DNA from: an uncultured Pseudohongiella sp.
GTDB lineage: Bacteria > Pseudomonadota > Gammaproteobacteria > Pseudomonadales > Pseudohongiellaceae
Reading direction: 5' to 3'
DNA length: 64,000 nt
NCBI GenBank assembly: GCA_902531515.1
Contig: CACAEJ010000001.1
Location: 62,001-126,000, forward strand
Shown: positions 25,194-34,243 of the stretch, piece by piece
Position numbering within the stretch: the stretch's first letter is position 1
Layout: the number at the start of each line of letters is the position of its first letter
The notes under the pieces: generated by a model
The model's input: only the letters and a program-made list of their open reading frames with translations
Told to the model about the DNA's origin: nothing
Databases searched by the model: none
Program-made: the position numbers and the translations under genes

Positions 25194-25553
25194 TCAGAAG
25201 ATGAGAAAAAAACGTAAGGATAGATATAGCACGATTAGAATTGCAATAATGCTAAATATGAAACGCGGAGGGTTCTGAAAAAATACTTTCGCGATAGTTA
25301 ATGTCTCTCCCTTAATTTTCCGATCTATTAGACCTTGTTTCACCCTGGCGGTTCTACCTATCTGATACTCTTCGATAAGTTCACGCGCTTTTTCAAATTG
25401 CTCGTCATGGCTGACCCAGAGCGATGGAACTGAAATACTCCAGTTGCCAGCGAAGGTTTCGAAAAACTCGATGTTGTTTTCTTTGAGAAGATCGCGGACC
25501 TCTTGCGCCTCGTCCTCAGGGACATACCTCATTTTGAATAGTAATTTGGACAC
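25194..25553 (-). CDS. DUF6164 family small membrane-anchored protein
   Basis: At 119 residues, the N-terminal domain MSKLLFKMRYVPEDEAQEVR with NNIEFFETFAGNWSISVPSLWV resembles the DUF2007/DUF6164 type found in many gammaproteobacteria. A single hydrophobic segment near the C terminus (FSIIAILIVLYLSLRFFLIF) anchors it. The molecular function is unknown. It is transcribed on its own, with the candidate small RNA unit beginning about 110 bases downstream on the same strand. The family name is from memory of the sequence pattern. Confidence 0.7.
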   Translation of the reverse strand: MSKLLFKMRYVPEDEAQEVRDLLKENNIEFFETFAGNWSISVPSLWVSHDEQFEKARELIEEYQIGRTARVKQGLIDRKIKGETLTIAKVFFQNPPRFIFSIIAILIVLYLSLRFFLIF

Positions 25554-25669
25554 GGGCCCGTTCTTTAGCTAGTCGAATAGTGAACAAATTTGAGGTTCAA
25601 CTCATTACCTACTAGATAATGATCGAAGATTGTTAGTCTTTCGTTTGCAATGTCAGAATCATACGTTTT

Positions 25670-25855
25670 CTAGCTAGATTTATGGCTCAAAACAATTTGT
25701 CGTGGACCGCTAGTTGACGTCTGGCCACTCACTCCCGATGGAATTTGTTGGACTTTACCGCCAGCCTTGAGAAAGGCCTCTATGTGTCCAGCCAAATCGT
25801 CCCGAGCGCGCTCGGCCTCAACTCCTTTAGCCCCTTTAGATGTTCTGTTCGCCAT
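25670..25855 (-). CDS. Small conserved hypothetical protein
   Basis: The likely start is the ATG at 25855 (MANRTSKGAKG) rather than the track start at 25900, giving 61 residues. The pattern, a basic N terminus, RARDDLAGHIEAFLKAGGKVQQIPSGVS and a polar tail, is like small proteins found across Pseudomonas relatives whose function I do not know. No membrane segment or metal site is visible. It is about 115 bases upstream of the DUF6164 gene on the same strand and is divergent from slyD. Confidence 0.55.
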   Translation of the reverse strand: MANRTSKGAKGVEAERARDDLAGHIEAFLKAGGKVQQIPSGVSGQTSTSGPRQIVLSHKSS

Positions 25856-26006
25856 TAGTTTTATTTCCGAAGATTTCAAAGGGCGTGAATTATATATCAA
25901 ATAAAGGGCTTCCGCTAATTTGTCTTTGGTATATACGTAATATACATCTTTAAAAGTTTATTAGAATCACTGGTTTAAACCTGGATAGGGAAATTGTTTC
26001 ATTGAC

Positions 26007-26035
26007 TTTAACTCGATAGTGAACTGGGATATAAC
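26007..26035 (+). promoter_or_regulatory. Possible sigma70 promoter for the SlyD-like gene
   Basis: TTTAAC (26007-26012), a 17-base spacer and TATAAC (26030-26035) fit a sigma70 promoter with a start near 26042, giving a leader of about 54 bases before the ATG at 26096. Confidence 0.35.
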
Positions 26036-26095
26036 TGTTACGTCTCGCATAAATTTACTCGTTAGCGGCTTTGAGAAAGTAATCGGAGAATAAAA

Positions 26096-26656
26096 ATGAC
26101 CGCAAAGTATAAAGCTTTAAGCGCAGTAGAAGACTCAACTTCAGATTCAGAAATAACTATTGAGGTAAACAAGGTAGTTGGATTTCACTATCGACTCTGT
26201 GAAGTGAACTCTGAAGGCAATAAAGGAGATTGGTTTGAAGAGTCTAAAAATAAAGGACTACTTTACTATCTACATGGATATCATAATGTTGTTATCGGCT
26301 TAGAGAGGGCTCTCGAGGGAAAGAAAATCGGAGATAAAGTGGAAATTACCTTGAAGCCCGATGATGCGTATGGGTTTCGCGACCCAGCTGCGGTTCTTCG
26401 AGTTCCATTGAAGAAACTGCAGCTGGCAAAAGGGGCGGAAAAAGCAAAGACTGGAGGTTTAGTTAGAGTTCGGTCTGAAAAAGGCTGGCGAAATGGAATT
26501 ATACTGAAGCCGGGTAAGTTTAATGCTGATGTTGATTTCAACCACCCTTTGGCCGGCAGAGTGCTGCATTACGAGGTAGAGGTCGAATTAATTAGGAAAG
26601 CAAGTCAGCAGGAAGTAGAGAGCGGGCGGCCACTTGGGCCGAGCGTCGAAGACTAA
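26096..26656 (+). CDS. SlyD-type FKBP peptidyl-prolyl isomerase
   Basis: The FKBP core is interrupted by an insert-in-flap domain as in SlyD: LLYYLHGYHNVVIGLERALE, then GDKVEITLKPDDAYGFRD, an insert of about 60 residues, and FNHPLAGRVLHYEVEVELI. The role would be folding catalyst and chaperone in the cytoplasm; no signal peptide is seen. It lacks the His/Cys-rich metal-binding tail of E. coli SlyD. An N-terminal extension of about 20 residues precedes the domain. It is monocistronic, divergent from a small conserved gene. Confidence 0.82.
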   Translation: MTAKYKALSAVEDSTSDSEITIEVNKVVGFHYRLCEVNSEGNKGDWFEESKNKGLLYYLHGYHNVVIGLERALEGKKIGDKVEITLKPDDAYGFRDPAAVLRVPLKKLQLAKGAEKAKTGGLVRVRSEKGWRNGIILKPGKFNADVDFNHPLAGRVLHYEVEVELIRKASQQEVESGRPLGPSVED

Positions 26657-26840
26657 AAATTAGTAAAACGAATTAATTGACCCGTTCTATGTAAGAAGTG
26701 AATTTGGTTGTCTATAGAGTATACAATTTTGGTGTAGGCTCCAAGAGCTTCATTATGATAAGGTGCTCAAGGTAAGTGTTGGTAATAAATAAGAGAACAG
26801 AAATTTGAATGCAATTTTGCTTAAAGTTTAGGGGAAGAAA

Positions 26841-28016
26841 ATGACAGCAAATAACCCAAAAGATCAAGGTCGGCGTGAAGTTCTGAAAGGCGCTTTGAGT
26901 ATTGGCGGAATAGCCGCAGGTATTTCGACTACTTCTAATCTGCTCTTCCCCGCCTTAGCACAAGGGGAAAGGTTGATTCCCTTTACGGATGAAGCTTCAG
27001 ACGCGTTTTCCTGGCGACCAATCGAGCCTAATACGACTCATTGGCAGGATACTCGAGAGATAACATCTTTTTTCACAGATAACGAAGATTTCTATTTGGT
27101 CCAACACTATGGTCAGCCAGAGGTTGATAATGATTCATATAGGTTAAAAGTTACGGGCATGGTGGATAACGAGTTAGAGTTGTCTTTAGATGATTTACAA
27201 GCAGGGGATGTAATTGAACAACAGGTCGGTTTTGAATGCGGTGGAAACAGTCAAAGATTACTATACGGGCTGATTGGTAATGCGAACTGGAGAGGGGCGA
27301 CGTTATCATCAATTTTGAGTAGAGCTGGTATTCAGGAAGGAGCTAAAGAAGTTGTTTTTTTCGCTCAAGATGTTGATACAGAGGAAATACGTGGACGTGA
27401 AGTGGAGAAGGCGTTTGCCAGAAGCCTGTCGATTGAAGATGCGATGCGCACAGAAAACATGCTAGCTTTCGAAATGAACGGGGATCCATTACCCCACTTT
27501 CACGGGAAACCAGTCAGGTTATTGGTTCCTGGTTGGTACGGAGTCGCAAATGTAAAGTGGTTAACCCAAATACATGTCCAGGATACTCGTTACATGGGCC
27601 GGTTCATGGGTAGAGATTATGTTACATTAAAACGCACCAATGTAGGTGGGGTAGAACGCTGGGTTGAAAACTCTGTGACGACTATGAATCTGAAATCTGC
27701 GATTGTTCGAGTGATTGAGTCTGGCGGAAGCTACCTAATTCAAGGATTTGTTTTAAATGATGGAACACCCTTGGAGAGTGTGGAAGTAAAAATAGACGAT
27801 GGTCCATGGCAAAGGGCTCAGCTAAATCCGCGTAACACTAAATTTTCTTGGAAGTTGTTTCAGTATGATTGGGTTGAGCCAAATAGTGGGCCGCATACAC
27901 TTGTATCAAGAGTGACTGACATAAACGGGAATGTTCAGCCAACGAACGACGAACTCCCCGAAAAAGTAAGCTTTTGGGAAGACTTTGGTCAGTTTCCGAG
28001 AGAAGTGGTTATATGA
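26841..28016 (+). CDS. Tat-exported sulfite-oxidase-family molybdoenzyme
   Basis: A twin-arginine signal (GRREVLKGALSIGGIAAG, cleavage after FPALAQ) precedes a molybdopterin oxidoreductase domain. The Mo-ligating Cys lies in VGFECGGNSQRLL, and GDPLPHFHGKPVRLLVPGWYGVANVKWL is the classic sulfite-oxidase/SoxC signature. The C terminus (about 290-391) is the dimerisation domain with VEVKIDDGPWQRA. It would oxidise a sulfur compound in the periplasm. SoxC is the closest recall, but no soxD-like cytochrome gene lies next to it, so partner and substrate remain open. Confidence 0.85.
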   Translation: MTANNPKDQGRREVLKGALSIGGIAAGISTTSNLLFPALAQGERLIPFTDEASDAFSWRPIEPNTTHWQDTREITSFFTDNEDFYLVQHYGQPEVDNDSYRLKVTGMVDNELELSLDDLQAGDVIEQQVGFECGGNSQRLLYGLIGNANWRGATLSSILSRAGIQEGAKEVVFFAQDVDTEEIRGREVEKAFARSLSIEDAMRTENMLAFEMNGDPLPHFHGKPVRLLVPGWYGVANVKWLTQIHVQDTRYMGRFMGRDYVTLKRTNVGGVERWVENSVTTMNLKSAIVRVIESGGSYLIQGFVLNDGTPLESVEVKIDDGPWQRAQLNPRNTKFSWKLFQYDWVEPNSGPHTLVSRVTDINGNVQPTNDELPEKVSFWEDFGQFPREVVI

Positions 28017-28148
28017 GCTAATTAGCACGATCAATACTTAGTAACATCCATAGTCAATCTTAGCAGCCTGGTTTCTGTTTAAAGAATAAGATTTAATTTA
28101 TAAGTTGGCTTTCAGCTGTACTGGTCTTGTTCTATCGAGAGGCAGTGA

Positions 28149-28655
28149 ATGAGAACATATTTAGTCCTTACGGTCATTGGTGAAGATAAGCCAGGGATCG
28201 TCGAGTCATTAGCCAAATTAATTAGTGATCATTCTGGCAATTGGCTAGAGAGTAGTATGAGTCAGCTCGCTGGGAAATTTGCAGGTATATTACGCCTGAG
28301 TGTTAGCGAAGATGAATGCGACTCGCTAATTTCTTCCTTAAATAGTTTATCTGATGAGCTCAAACTTGTAATCGAGAGGGTCTCGTGGGACAACTATGAC
28401 GAGACTCATCAAATCATTGAGGTCAGTTTGATAGGAAATGATAGGCCGGGAATAATTCGTGAAATTTCAAAAACCGTGACTGATCTGGCAGTAAACTTTG
28501 AGAAGTTAACCTCTGAATGCACGCCGGCACCAATGTCCGGCGATATTCTTTTCAAAGCATCTGCGAGTTTAAAAGTTCCTCACGGTTTAAGCGTAGATCT
28601 TCTACAAAATGCTTTAGAAAATCTTGCTGATGATCTTATTGTTGATATTACCTAG
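28149..28655 (+). CDS. GcvR-like tandem ACT-domain regulator
   Basis: Two ACT domains are visible: YLVLTVIGEDKPGIVESLAK at the N terminus and IIEVSLIGNDRPGIIREISK at about residue 95. This is the arrangement of GcvR, which binds GcvA and represses the glycine cleavage operon in enterobacteria. The gcvTHP operon lies about 7 kb away in this window, which supports that role but does not prove it; no gcvA is present here. Some relatives are unlinked 'glycine cleavage system transcriptional repressor' homologues next to bcp. Monocistronic, convergent with the HAD gene. Confidence 0.72.
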   Translation: MRTYLVLTVIGEDKPGIVESLAKLISDHSGNWLESSMSQLAGKFAGILRLSVSEDECDSLISSLNSLSDELKLVIERVSWDNYDETHQIIEVSLIGNDRPGIIREISKTVTDLAVNFEKLTSECTPAPMSGDILFKASASLKVPHGLSVDLLQNALENLADDLIVDIT

Positions 28656-28699
28656 TCGGAGACTTGTTGAATTCAACGCTACTCTCAAATAGGAAATGC

Positions 28700-29365
28700 T
28701 TATCTCAAGCTGATTATTTTCCAACCTCTTCTTCGACTTACTTGAAGTAATGTATCGTCTGGATCAACAGCAACGGGAATTTGGACAGCTTCCAATAATG
28801 GCAAGTCGTTGATTGAATCAGAGTAAAAAGTACTATTAGCTAAACTATGAAGGCCGTCGCTATTTTCTAACCATTGGTGAAGTTTATCTAACTTACCCTT
28901 CCGATAACATGGGAAGCCAGAGATCACGCCCGTAAAATTGCCGTTCTTTTTTTCAAGATCCGTAGCTAACAATAGATCAACATTAAAGGTGTGGGCGATT
29001 GGTGCAGTAATATAACTATTTGTTGCTGTTATTATAACGCAAAAATCTCCTCGTGACTTATGCTCGCGAACGAGCTCTATCGCTTTTGGCAGGATGGCAC
29101 CGTTGATCGCAAAAACCATGAACTCCCTATGAAGTTTGGTTCTCTGCTCTTCCGACAATTTTATTATCGGCTTTGTCGTGAACGCAACGTATGCATCAAT
29201 ATCAAGACTTTCGTTTAGGTAATCCTCATAGAACCGGTCGTTTTTTGCTCTATGGCTATTTTCTGTAACTAAGCCTTTGTAAATCAGGAATTCGCCCCAA
29301 GCATGATCGCTATCTCCATCAAGCAGAGTATTATCTAAATCAAAAAGTGCAAGACACTTGGGCAT
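28700..29365 (-). CDS. HAD superfamily IB hydrolase (SerB-like phosphatase)
   Basis: The nucleophile motif is ALFDLDNTLLDGDSD. Motif II falls in VIITATNSYI and motif III/IV in SDSINDLPLLEAV. The order and spacing are those of HAD-IB hydrolases that pair with rppH in Pseudomonas. Phosphatase activity on a small phosphoester is likely; the substrate is unknown. It diverges from rppH across 200 bases. In the third motif the sequence reads YSDSINDLP, the usual acidic pair. Confidence 0.82.
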   Translation of the reverse strand: MPKCLALFDLDNTLLDGDSDHAWGEFLIYKGLVTENSHRAKNDRFYEDYLNESLDIDAYVAFTTKPIIKLSEEQRTKLHREFMVFAINGAILPKAIELVREHKSRGDFCVIITATNSYITAPIAHTFNVDLLLATDLEKKNGNFTGVISGFPCYRKGKLDKLHQWLENSDGLHSLANSTFYSDSINDLPLLEAVQIPVAVDPDDTLLQVSRRRGWKIISLR

Positions 29366-29565
29366 TAATTTTTAATCCATAAATTATGTAACCACGACTC
29401 GGATTATAAACCTCAGAAATAAATTTTAAAGATAGTTCCTGGTTGGAATTGCCTGTGATTAGTCTGGGTTAGGTCCGTAAACTATAAATGCGGATGCCTA
29501 TTATTGGTCGAAATAAAGAAATTGTGAAACAATACAAACAATATTGAGTGCAAGGTTAAACCTTA

Positions 29566-30054
29566 ATGATCGATTCAAACGGCTTTCGTCCAAATGTGGG
29601 CATTATTATATGTAATAAGCTGGGCCAATTACTCTGGGCAAAAAGAATCAGGCAAAATGCTTGGCAATTTCCTCAAGGAGGCATAAAAGAGACAGAAACA
29701 CTTGAACAGGCCTTATTTAGGGAGTTGAGTGAGGAGGTTGGCCTAAGAAAGAGCGATGTTAAAATATTGAGTCAGACATCTGAGTGGTTGAAATACCGTC
29801 TACCAGAAACTTATATTAGACAGAAAAAGGCGCCAGTATGTATCGGTCAAAAACAGAAATGGTTCTTGTTAGGATTGCTAAGCGAAGAAAACTGCGTAGA
29901 CCTTGAAAGCACTCGTCAACCAGAATTTGACGATTGGTGTTGGGTGAATTACTGGTATCCTGTAGACCAAGTAATTAATTTCAAAAGAGGTGTGTATCGA
30001 AAAGCTCTAACGGAGTTGGAGGAATCTGCCCAAAAATACGCTAAAGGCAATTGA
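29566..30054 (+). CDS. rppH: RNA pyrophosphohydrolase
   Basis: RppH removes pyrophosphate from the 5' end of transcripts and so starts RNase E-dependent decay. The Nudix box is [23 protein letters not shown]. The N terminus [13 protein letters not shown] and the interior WQFPQGG are characteristic of RppH. Length (162) is normal. Start ATG at 29566. It is followed by ptsP at 120 bases, as in Pseudomonas and enterobacteria. Confidence 0.94.
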   Translation: MIDSNGFRPNVGIIICNKLGQLLWAKRIRQNAWQFPQGGIKETETLEQALFRELSEEVGLRKSDVKILSQTSEWLKYRLPETYIRQKKAPVCIGQKQKWFLLGLLSEENCVDLESTRQPEFDDWCWVNYWYPVDQVINFKRGVYRKALTELEESAQKYAKGN

Positions 30055-30115
30055 GTATTCCTAACTAAGTTTGACCCATTTATTTTCAACTAGTAACAGT
30101 TAATTAATGCCTTAC

Positions 30116-30137
30116 CTCCTTACTAATAAATAAGGAG
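30116..30137 (+). other. Hairpin in the ptsP leader that masks an SD-like AAGGAG
   Basis: CTCCTTA (30116-30122) and TAAGGAG (30131-30137) can pair around an eight-base loop. AAGGAG is followed five bases later by a TTG frame of 23 codons (30140 onwards) that overlaps the start of ptsP. ptsP itself uses the ATG at 30175 behind GAGG. The arrangement could couple or regulate translation, but it may be accidental. Confidence 0.3.
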
Positions 30138-30174
30138 AATTTGAGAGAGATATTCAAAGTGGACGAGGTAATTT

Positions 30175-32448
30175 ATGCTCGGCGAACTGCGTATTATAGT
30201 CCAGAAGGTTAACTCAGCCAGCGACTTACAGTCCGCCTTAAATATTATCGTCAGTTGTGTCAGAGAGAGCCTCCATACTAAAGTTTGTTCGGTTTATTTA
30301 TACGACTCTGATGTTGACGGCTATATGTTGATGGCATCTGAAGGTCTTAATGAAAAGGCTGTTAGGCAAGTTAGCTTGCGAGCAGACGAAGGTTTAGTTG
30401 GTTTGGTAGCAAAAAATGCCGAACCGATAAATTTAGAGGATGCATCTAATCATCCAAGTTACTACTATCTTGAAGAAACCGGGGAAGAAAGTTTCAACGC
30501 TTTTCTGGGTGTACCGATTATTCATCACCGAAAAGTCCTTGGTGTATTGATTGTTCAGAACGAAGAAGTACGTCGCTTTGATGAGGGAGAGGAGGCATTT
30601 CTTGTTACGCTTTCTGCTCAATTGGCGGGGGTTATAGCTCATGCCGAGGCTACAGGAGCGATCTCGGGTCTCAGTCCATCGGGTCACAAAGTAAAAGATA
30701 CTATATTTCAAGGAATATCTGGATCTTCAGGCGTTGCTATCGGAAAAGCTGTAGTAGTATTTCCTCAAGCTGAATTGAGCCAAGTTCCTGAACGGCAAGC
30801 GGAAGATATCGAAAAAGAGATAGAATTCTTCAATAATTGTCTTAAAGCTGTTCAACAAGACATGAAATCGCTTCATGCTAAAATTGAACATCAAATTGCT
30901 GAAGAAGAGCGTCAGCTTTTTGATGTATATGCGCGTATGTTAGATGATGATGCATTGGGCAATGAAGTTGTTGAACGAATCAGATTAGGATCTTGGGCTC
31001 AAGGCGCTCTCGCTTATGTTGCTCATGAGCATTTAAAAGTATTTGAAGCGATCGAAGATGAATATCTAAGAGAGCGTGCAGTTGATGTAAAAGATTTGTG
31101 TAATAGAGTTTTACTTTATCTTCAGAGAAAAAAACCTTTTATTCCAGAATACTCTGAAAATTCTATCCTAGTGAGCGGTGAACTCACGCCTTCAATGATT
31201 GCAGAGGTGCCCAGAAGCAAACTGAAAGGGTTAGTTTCGATTAATGGGGCAGGGAATTCTCACGTGGCAATTTTAGCTCGAACGATGGGCATACCTACGG
31301 TAATGGGCGCGACTGATTTGCCTTTGAGCCTTGTGGAAGGGAAGAAGATTGTACTCGATGGAAACGAAGGCGTTGTCTTTAGTAACCCATCAGAGCTTCT
31401 GCTCAAAAATTACTCTGAGGCAATAATTGAGCAAGACCAATTTATTGCGGGCCTGGAAAGGTTAAAGGACTATCCTTGCGAGACTATAGACAATCATAGA
31501 GTGCATCTATGGATGAATACTGGTCTTATGTCGGACATTACAACTTCCTTTGACCAGAGTGTGGAAGGCGTAGGTTTGTTTCGTACGGAAGTTCCTTTTA
31601 TCTTAAATGAACGATTTCCGTCAGAAAAAGAGCAAGTACAAATTTATCGGAAGCAATTAGAATCTTTTGCGCCTAGAACGGTAACAATGAGAACTTTGGA
31701 TGTTGGTGGTGATAAAGATTTACCTTACTTTCCAATTGAAGAGGCTAATCCTTTTTTAGGGTGGAGGGGGATCCGTGTAACTTTAGACCATCCTGAGATA
31801 TTCATTTTGCAGATTAGAGCAATGCTGCGAGCAAGTTATAAGCTAGAGAATCTTCAGATTATGTTACCGATGATAAGTAACGTTGGGGAAGTAGAAGCAG
31901 CAATTCAGTTAATAAAACGCGGTCATCATGAACTATTGCAGGAGGGGCTGTCTATAAAATTCCCTCCAGTCGGAGTTATGATAGAACTTCCTGCAGCAGT
32001 TTATCAGGCGAGAGCGCTAGCCAAGTTAGTAGACTTTATTTCAGTGGGAAGTAACGATTTGACGCAATACTTGCTCGGTGTAGACAGGAATAATCCCCGA
32101 GTGGCGGGTTTGTATAGTGCTTTTCATCCCGCCGTTTTAGGTTCACTTAACTCTATTGTAAAGGAGGTAAAATTGGAGGGTAAGCCAGTAAGCATATGTG
32201 GCGAGATGGCGGGCGATCCTGGAGGAGCGGTTCTTTTGATGGCAATGGGGTTCGATATTTTATCTATGAATAGTGCAGCACTGCTTAAAGTTAAGTCAGT
32301 AATAAGGAGTGTAAATTATCTTGGAGCCAAAGACCTTTTAGATAGTGTAATGAAAATGGATGATATGCGTGCAATTCGAAAAGAAGTGGATCTAATGCTC
32401 TACAACTCAGGTGTCGATAGGGTTTTGCGATCATCTCGCGCAAATTAA
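30175..32448 (+). CDS. ptsP: Phosphoenolpyruvate-protein phosphotransferase PtsP (nitrogen PTS enzyme I)
   Basis: An N-terminal GAF domain (about 1-165, with EGLVGLVAKNAEPINLEDAS) is followed by enzyme I. The phospho-His is in GNSHVAILARTMGIPTVMG, the PEP-binding site in GLFRTEVPFI, and GVMIELPAAVYQA with DFISVGSNDLTQY belong to the C-terminal barrel. PtsP phosphorylates NPr and thereby EIIA-Ntr and links nitrogen status to regulation. Length 757 is normal. The next same-strand gene is lgt, but an NRDE gene on the other strand is inserted between them. Confidence 0.96.
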   Translation: MLGELRIIVQKVNSASDLQSALNIIVSCVRESLHTKVCSVYLYDSDVDGYMLMASEGLNEKAVRQVSLRADEGLVGLVAKNAEPINLEDASNHPSYYYLEETGEESFNAFLGVPIIHHRKVLGVLIVQNEEVRRFDEGEEAFLVTLSAQLAGVIAHAEATGAISGLSPSGHKVKDTIFQGISGSSGVAIGKAVVVFPQAELSQVPERQAEDIEKEIEFFNNCLKAVQQDMKSLHAKIEHQIAEEERQLFDVYARMLDDDALGNEVVERIRLGSWAQGALAYVAHEHLKVFEAIEDEYLRERAVDVKDLCNRVLLYLQRKKPFIPEYSENSILVSGELTPSMIAEVPRSKLKGLVSINGAGNSHVAILARTMGIPTVMGATDLPLSLVEGKKIVLDGNEGVVFSNPSELLLKNYSEAIIEQDQFIAGLERLKDYPCETIDNHRVHLWMNTGLMSDITTSFDQSVEGVGLFRTEVPFILNERFPSEKEQVQIYRKQLESFAPRTVTMRTLDVGGDKDLPYFPIEEANPFLGWRGIRVTLDHPEIFILQIRAMLRASYKLENLQIMLPMISNVGEVEAAIQLIKRGHHELLQEGLSIKFPPVGVMIELPAAVYQARALAKLVDFISVGSNDLTQYLLGVDRNNPRVAGLYSAFHPAVLGSLNSIVKEVKLEGKPVSICGEMAGDPGGAVLLMAMGFDILSMNSAALLKVKSVIRSVNYLGAKDLLDSVMKMDDMRAIRKEVDLMLYNSGVDRVLRSSRAN

Positions 32449-32512
32449 TATCGTGAATTTCATGAAAAATAGAAACAATCTGATTCTAAGTGTTTCACTA
32501 AGATAAATTTTA

Positions 32513-33307
32513 TTAAACTGTCGTTTGTTGCAGCGAGTATTCAAAATAGTGGCTACTGGTGGGAGATCCATCTTTGCCGTAGTTTTGCTCTAAGAATTGG
32601 GCTCTACCGGCAGAAGTGGCAACAAATGCCGTTGAACAGACAGTTCCGTAATTGCGATCGGGGTCAGACACAAAAGCAGCAGATAATTTTCTTTCTAGGC
32701 TTTTTGATATCCCAGTATTTGGAAGTAGGTTATCGACGGCAACCGTCCGATCACACATCATCTTGATAAGAAAATCCGGGGTTACTTCTGTTCCGCTATT
32801 CAAAAGTTTAGAGAGTTTATTTCTGCCTTGAATTACCTTTAGATAGTTTGAATTTAGAGTTTCGTTCGAGAATGCGTAAACTCCGGGCTCAATGCTTGAG
32901 ATTGATTTTTCTCTGCTATTCATAAAAACTACTTCATCCCTGCGTCCGAGTAATAGGTTGAAGCCTCTATAGTTGGGAAGGTCCTCGGTGATGGCTTCAG
33001 CAAAATTCTGGGGAGATTCTTTTCCAATGAGATATTCCAAGGTAAGGCTGCCTCTCGAGAGCAATGCTTGATCGTCCTCTGAATTACTCCGTAAGTTAGT
33101 TATGGCGGCAAATTTTCCATCCAACGTAACTCCAATCCAAGTTCCTCCTGCTTGTAAGTCTTTTCCTGCAAGAAGATTTGAACAACCAACTTCCTCACTC
33201 CAAAATTGTGCCTCTCTGGATTTTCGATAGAAAAACTCATCTCGGTTTGCTGAAAATATTAGAGGGTACTGTTCGTTGGCCTGGTGCGCAAAGATTATGA
33301 GGCACAT
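32513..33307 (-). CDS. NRDE family protein (TANGO2-like)
   Basis: The protein starts MCLIIFA and carries FSANRDEFFYRKSRE, the Asn-Arg-Asp-Glu signature that names the family, plus GGTWIGVTLDGKFAAITN. Cys2 is in the position expected for an N-terminal-nucleophile-like fold. Bacterial members are uncharacterised; the eukaryotic relative is TANGO2, linked to haem and lipid handling. It sits convergently between ptsP and lgt, two genes that are neighbours in many related genomes. Confidence 0.85.
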   Translation of the reverse strand: MCLIIFAHQANEQYPLIFSANRDEFFYRKSREAQFWSEEVGCSNLLAGKDLQAGGTWIGVTLDGKFAAITNLRSNSEDDQALLSRGSLTLEYLIGKESPQNFAEAITEDLPNYRGFNLLLGRRDEVVFMNSREKSISSIEPGVYAFSNETLNSNYLKVIQGRNKLSKLLNSGTEVTPDFLIKMMCDRTVAVDNLLPNTGISKSLERKLSAAFVSDPDRNYGTVCSTAFVATSAGRAQFLEQNYGKDGSPTSSHYFEYSLQQTTV

Positions 33308-33351
33308 GAATACACCTTCAAGGCATTTACTGGTTCAAATTGTATAGAACC

Positions 33352-33379
33352 TTCACAATATTGGTATACTTAGTATAGT
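33352..33379 (+). promoter_or_regulatory. Possible promoter of lgt-thyA-folA
   Basis: TTCACA (33352-33357), a 16-base spacer and TATAGT (33374-33379) lie between the divergent NRDE gene and lgt. The leader would be about 40 bases. No further regulatory motif is seen. Confidence 0.35.
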
Positions 33380-33424
33380 TAATTCCGAGAAGCTTAACAT
33401 TTAATAGTATGGAAATAATGAGTT

Positions 33425-34222
33425 ATGCTTGTCTTCCCGCAGTTTGATCCGGTCGCCATTAGCATTGGACCAATTAGTATCCACTGGTATGGAGTTATGT
33501 ACCTTTTTGCTTTTGGCGGTGCTTGGGCTCTAGCAAGTTCTCGGAGAGAGAAATTTACCCACAGCTGGTCTAAAGAGCAGATCTCAGATTTAGTCTTCTA
33601 TAGTTCGATGGGAGCGGTCTTGGGTGGGCGCATGGGGTCGGTTTTTTTCTATAATTTCGACAGATTTTTAGAAGATCCGCTGTGGTTGTTCCGAGTATGG
33701 GAAGGAGGGATGTCATTCCATGGGGGCTTTTTAGGGGTTCTTATTGCTGTATTTTTTTATTCACAGTCAATCAAGAGAGGGTTCTGGGAAACTATCGATT
33801 TTGTGGCACCTTGCGTACCCTTCGGTCTTGGCGCGGGACGTTTCGGAAATTTCATAGGGGGAGAGCTGTGGGGTCGTCCCACCGAAGTCCCTTGGGGCAT
33901 GGTCTTTCCTCATGTGGATGATCTGGCACGCCATCCGTCTCAGTTGTACGAACTTGCACTAGAGGGTATAGCACTATTTATCATAGTCTGGTGGTTTTCA
34001 TCTAAACCGAGGCCACGTATGGCCGTTTCGGGAATATTTGCTCTTTTCTACGGTTCATTTAGATTTTTTGTAGAATTTTTCAGAGAGCCAGATATGCACA
34101 TCGGGTTTGTGTTTTTTGATTGGCTAACCATGGGCCAATTACTTTCGTTGCCGATGGTAATTTTAGGTCTACTTTTACTCTTTTTGGCATTTGGTAGTTC
34201 TCGCGATATCAGTCACCGCTAG
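33425..34222 (+). CDS. lgt: Prolipoprotein diacylglyceryl transferase
   Basis: Lgt attaches diacylglycerol to the lipobox Cys of prelipoproteins at the inner membrane. The protein has about seven hydrophobic segments. The family signature is GAGRFGNFIGGELWGRPTEVP, and the N-terminal catalytic region includes IHWYGVMYLFAF and EGGMSFHGG. Length 265 is normal. It is the first gene of a lgt-thyA-folA operon. Confidence 0.95.
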   Translation: MLVFPQFDPVAISIGPISIHWYGVMYLFAFGGAWALASSRREKFTHSWSKEQISDLVFYSSMGAVLGGRMGSVFFYNFDRFLEDPLWLFRVWEGGMSFHGGFLGVLIAVFFYSQSIKRGFWETIDFVAPCVPFGLGAGRFGNFIGGELWGRPTEVPWGMVFPHVDDLARHPSQLYELALEGIALFIIVWWFSSKPRPRMAVSGIFALFYGSFRFFVEFFREPDMHIGFVFFDWLTMGQLLSLPMVILGLLLLFLAFGSSRDISHR

Positions 34223-34243
34223 TTCAAAAGGAAATTATCACTA

